Source: JADJRG01 sp964474905
Lineage (GTDB): Bacteria > Myxococcota_A > Polyangia > Nannocystales > Nannocystaceae
Assembly (NCBI GenBank): GCA_964474905.1
Contig: CAYYUP010000003.1
Location: 128,036 to 192,035 of the forward strand
Reading direction: 5' to 3'
DNA length: 64,000 nt
Shown here: positions 62,039 through 64,000 of the stretch, piece after piece
How the letters are laid out: each line of letters opens with the position of its first letter
Position numbering within the stretch: the stretch's first letter is position 1
Made by a program: the position numbers and the translations under genes
Notes under the pieces: model-generated
Seen by the model: only the letters and a program-made list of their open reading frames with translations
What the model was told of the DNA's origin: nothing
Database searches by the model: none

Positions 62039-63277
62039 ATGCCGCGCTCGGCTGGTTTTTTCCTCGAGGTGTACGCCCTGGTCGCTCTTTTAGGCGGCTG
62101 TGCGGGGCGCAGTGCTGGGGTCCAAGTGGAGGTGCCCGCCGTCTCTTCTGTGGGCGCCGATGAGTCGGTATCGGATCGGGCCGGGGCTCGGCAGAGTGTC
62201 GAGTCCGCTCCGCTTGTCGGTGAGGCGCTCCTGCGCGGGGCTGAGTCCGCTTTGGCTGCGGATGAGCCGGCGCGGGCGGTCGCGCTCTTCGCTCGCTATC
62301 TTGCGGGGCAGCCGGCGCCTGACTCTGCTCGGCAGGCCTACCTCGGGCTCTCGCGGTCCCACGAGGCGCTTCGGGACTGTGCTGCGGCCATCCGGACCTA
62401 CGACGCGTACCTCGAGCGTTTCCCAGAGAGTGAGGGGCTCGCACAGGTTTACGCTCGTCGGGGGGCGTGCCATGCGGAGCTCGAGCAGTGGCAGCGTTCG
62501 GCAGCGAGCTACCACCAGGCGCGGGCGCGTACCGCCGATGCGCTGCCCAGCGTTCGGGTTGAGTTCGCCGCGCGTGAGGGTTTTGCCCGCTTCCAGCGAG
62601 GCGATTTCGAGGACGCCGAGAAGCTTTTAAAAGAGGCCGATGCGATCTTTGTCGCGGCCCAGGAGGCGGGCAGCGAGCGCTTCACCACCTACTACTTCGT
62701 CGGCATGAGCCGCTTTTATTTGGGCGCGATCCTCCACCGCGGCTTTCGCGATGTGGCGATCCGTCTCCCCGAAAAGACAATGGCCGAGGACTTCGCCCGC
62801 AAGTTTGAGCTCCTGTCAAAGGCGCAGGAGGCCTACAACCACACGATCAAGGCCAAGCATATGTACTGGGTCTCGGCCGCCGGTTACCAGCTTGGGTCGC
62901 TCTTCGAGGAGTTTTACGATGCGCTGATGTACGCGCCGGTGCCCGAGTGGCTCGACGACAAGCAGCGCCAGGTCTACTACGAAGAACTCAAGGATCAGCT
63001 CCGGCCGGTGGTCAACAAGGCGATCTGGGTTTTCGAGAAGAACCTCGAAACAGCCCGCGGGCTGGGTTACGACAGCGAGTTCATCGACAGGACCGAGGGC
63101 AAGCTCGGCGAACTCCAGGGGATCTTGCTCGCCGGTGATACCGCATGGGGCAAACCACATCCGAGGTTGGCGCCGGAGGCGAGGGAGATCGCTACCCTGC
63201 CGAGCGGGTCAAACAGCGAAGAACTGCCCGCAGCGGTCGATCGGAAGCTCTTTGTGCCCGTCCCGAGCCCGCTCTAG
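62039..63277 (+). CDS. TPR-containing lipoprotein
   Basis: ATG 62039 (the in-frame GTG at 62036 directly precedes it). The 412-aa product has lipobox LGGC near 22. The TPR-type helices (LLRGAESALAADEPARAVALFARYLAGQP, AYLGLSRSHEALRDCAAAIRTYDAYLERFPES, VYARRGACHAELEQWQRSAASYHQAR) cover about 65-190. A second helical half without clear repeats follows. It probably sits at the outer membrane, of the BamD/YbgF type in style but with no firm match. It is 71 bp downstream of the DUF481 gene. Confidence 0.75.
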   Translation: MPRSAGFFLEVYALVALLGGCAGRSAGVQVEVPAVSSVGADESVSDRAGARQSVESAPLVGEALLRGAESALAADEPARAVALFARYLAGQPAPDSARQAYLGLSRSHEALRDCAAAIRTYDAYLERFPESEGLAQVYARRGACHAELEQWQRSAASYHQARARTADALPSVRVEFAAREGFARFQRGDFEDAEKLLKEADAIFVAAQEAGSERFTTYYFVGMSRFYLGAILHRGFRDVAIRLPEKTMAEDFARKFELLSKAQEAYNHTIKAKHMYWVSAAGYQLGSLFEEFYDALMYAPVPEWLDDKQRQVYYEELKDQLRPVVNKAIWVFEKNLETARGLGYDSEFIDRTEGKLGELQGILLAGDTAWGKPHPRLAPEAREIATLPSGSNSEELPAAVDRKLFVPVPSPL

Positions 63278-63355
63278 GCCGCGTTTTGTGAGCAGGGCCA
63301 CGTAGGGGGGGTCATTTATCAGTTGATCCACGTCCTCTCGGGGGTTCTGTGTACC

Positions 63356-63385
63356 TTGACACCCTCGGCGAAGCAGGTTTATACA
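63356..63385 (+). promoter_or_regulatory. Sigma-70 promoter of the tRNA-tuf operon
   Basis: A perfect TTGACA (63356-63361), an 18-base spacer and TATACA (63380-63385), then GC-rich GCGCGTCCG. The GC-rich discriminator is the usual sign of stringent (ppGpp) control of stable RNA operons. Transcription should begin near 63392, about 114 bases before the first tRNA. Confidence 0.8.
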
Positions 63386-63505
63386 GCGCGTCCGAAGCCG
63401 TGGTTGTGCTCTGAGTGCGGTTTCAATCGATCTTGAACCTTTTCACAAACACGACGAAACAGATACGGACGAGCGCAAAGCGCAAGTCACGCGAACCGCA
63501 AACAC

Positions 63506-63578
63506 GCTGGCGTAGCTCAATTGGTAGAGCTCCTGATTTGTAATCAGGTGGTTGCGGGTTCGAGTCCCATCGCCAGCT
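63506..63578 (+). tRNA. tRNA-Thr (TGT anticodon)
   Basis: A 73-nt cloverleaf: acceptor GCTGGCG/CGCCAGC, D-loop TAGCTCAATTGGTAGAGC, anticodon stem CCTGA/TCAGG with loop TTTGTAA (anticodon TGT), and T-arm GGTTCGAGTCC. CCA is not encoded. It is the first of four tRNAs before tuf. Confidence 0.97.
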
Positions 63579-63621
63579 CTCGAATCTAAGACAAACGACA
63601 TATCAAGGCGCATGCCTTTCT

Positions 63622-63705
63622 GGATGGGTGCCCGAGTTGGCCAAAGGGAGCGGACTGTAAATCCGCCGCGTTATCGCTTCGAAGGTTCGAATCCTTCCCC
63701 ATCCA
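63622..63705 (+). tRNA. tRNA-Tyr (GTA anticodon)
   Basis: An 84-nt class II tRNA with a long variable arm. Acceptor GGATGGG/CCCATCC, anticodon loop CTGTAAA (anticodon GTA), T-arm GGTTCGAATCC. CCA is not encoded. Confidence 0.97.
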
Positions 63706-63725
63706 TTTTCATCTCTCTTCCAACC

Positions 63726-63798
63726 GCGGGAGTAGCTCAGTTGGTAGAGCGTCAGCCTTCCAAGCTGAACGTCGCGAGTTCGAACCTCGTCTCCCGCT
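63726..63798 (+). tRNA. tRNA-Gly (TCC anticodon)
   Basis: A 73-nt cloverleaf: acceptor GCGGGAG/CTCCCGC, anticodon stem TCAGC/GCTGA with loop CTTCCAA (anticodon TCC), T-arm AGTTCGAACCT. CCA is not encoded. Confidence 0.97.
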
Positions 63799-63809
63799 TT
63801 CCACCCTAC

Positions 63810-63882
63810 GCCCACATAGCTCAGTTGGTAGAGCACATCCTTGGTAAGGATGAGGTCAGCGGTTCGAGTCCGCTTGTGGGCT
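63810..63882 (+). tRNA. tRNA-Thr (GGT anticodon)
   Basis: A 73-nt cloverleaf: acceptor GCCCACA/TGTGGGC, anticodon stem CATCC/GGATG with loop TTGGTAA (anticodon GGT), T-arm GGTTCGAGTCC. Its order before tuf is the widely conserved tRNA-Thr-Tyr-Gly-Thr-tuf arrangement. Confidence 0.97.
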
Positions 63883-63886
63883 CTCG

Positions 63887-63914
63887 AGACAATTCCCCGT
63901 AGACAATTCCCCGT
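63887..63914. repeat. Two-unit 14-bp tandem repeat between the last tRNA and tuf
   Basis: AGACAATTCCCCGT occurs twice and a third partial AGACAG follows. The 14-bp unit is twice seven. It lies in the leader of tuf. Confidence 0.9.
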
Positions 63915-63965
63915 AGACAGAGGGAAGGCCCGACAGAGGCCACCAGAGAGAAAGAGATCCCCATC

Positions 63966-64000
63966 ATGGCCAAAGAAAAGTTCGTTCGTGACAAGCCCCA
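63966..64000 (+). CDS. tuf: Elongation factor Tu, N-terminal fragment
   Basis: Only the first 11 codons are inside the window (MAKEKFVRDKP). The sequence, and the tRNA-Thr-Tyr-Gly-Thr cluster directly upstream, identify EF-Tu. The protein delivers aminoacyl-tRNA to the ribosome. The purine-rich GAGAGAAAGAG before the ATG may serve as ribosome site. The gene continues past the window edge. Confidence 0.95.
   Translation, partial: MAKEKFVRDKP

Overview
This window is about 65-67% GC by eye and looks like chromosomal DNA of a myxobacterium, most likely of the Nannocystineae (Nannocystis/Plesiocystis/Enhygromyxa group). The evidence is indirect. There are many lipoproteins with Thr/Gly/Ser-rich or Asp/Thr-rich linkers after the lipidated Cys, a trypsin-like protease with a MYXO-CTERM-like tail, a DGxDxDCxG (MopE-like) segment, three adjacent bactofilins, and numerous TPR and HEAT envelope proteins. 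No phage, IS element, plasmid gene or CRISPR array was seen. The sequence is a scaffold with three 100-N gaps (12341, 54325 and 55492), each inside a coding region.

Layout. 1-1500: C-terminal end of a membrane M28-type peptidase. 1584-9097 (mostly minus): an orphan AAA+ ATPase, a secreted serine protease, two tandem von Willebrand A lipoproteins, a small membrane protein and a thioredoxin/TPR lipoprotein. 9314-15082 (plus): ClpB, a flippase-like membrane protein with a gap, and a TPR lipoprotein with two degenerate retropepsin-like domains. 15163-29572 (minus): SDR, membrane dihaem cytochrome c, SpoU methyltransferase, a two-gene Hsp90-type ATPase/transglutaminase system, a TPR protein, an ABC exporter with a cyclic-nucleotide-binding domain, a second SDR, an FKBP and a pseudo-M61/PDZ lipoprotein. 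29654-43753: a fused double DsbA/HCCA-isomerase protein, ketopantoate reductase, a MopE-type lipoprotein, a Tim44-like/TPM pair, an Omp85-type barrel, a serine hydrolase, a medium-chain dehydrogenase, dapAB and ribF. 43913-49319: lipoproteins and a three-gene outer-envelope operon (lipoprotein, OmpA/TSP3, barrel with a Glu-Pro linker). 49431-63277: rRNA methyltransferase, alaS, an acidic repeat protein broken by two gaps, gshA, three bactofilins, a HEAT lipoprotein, a DUF481 barrel and a TPR lipoprotein. 63506-64000: tRNA-Thr, -Tyr, -Gly, -Thr and the start of tuf, the classical translation operon order, behind a clear sigma-70 promoter.

The most novel-looking system is at 18023-22728. A 1026-aa protein joins an intact GHKL/Hsp90-type ATPase, a membrane anchor, a transglutaminase-like domain with a complete Cys-His-Asp triad, and a second membrane segment. 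It is translationally coupled to a 542-aa protein that looks like a degenerate ATPase of the same fold. This suggests inside-out signalling from a cytoplasmic ATP switch to a periplasmic cysteine hydrolase or crosslinker.

Other recurring patterns are heptanucleotide tandem repeats at gene ends, an excess of the octamer GCGATCGC, -10-like hexamers 6-10 nt before start codons that lack a Shine-Dalgarno (probable leaderless mRNAs), and enzyme folds that have lost catalytic residues (retropepsin-like, M61-like, c-type haem motif).
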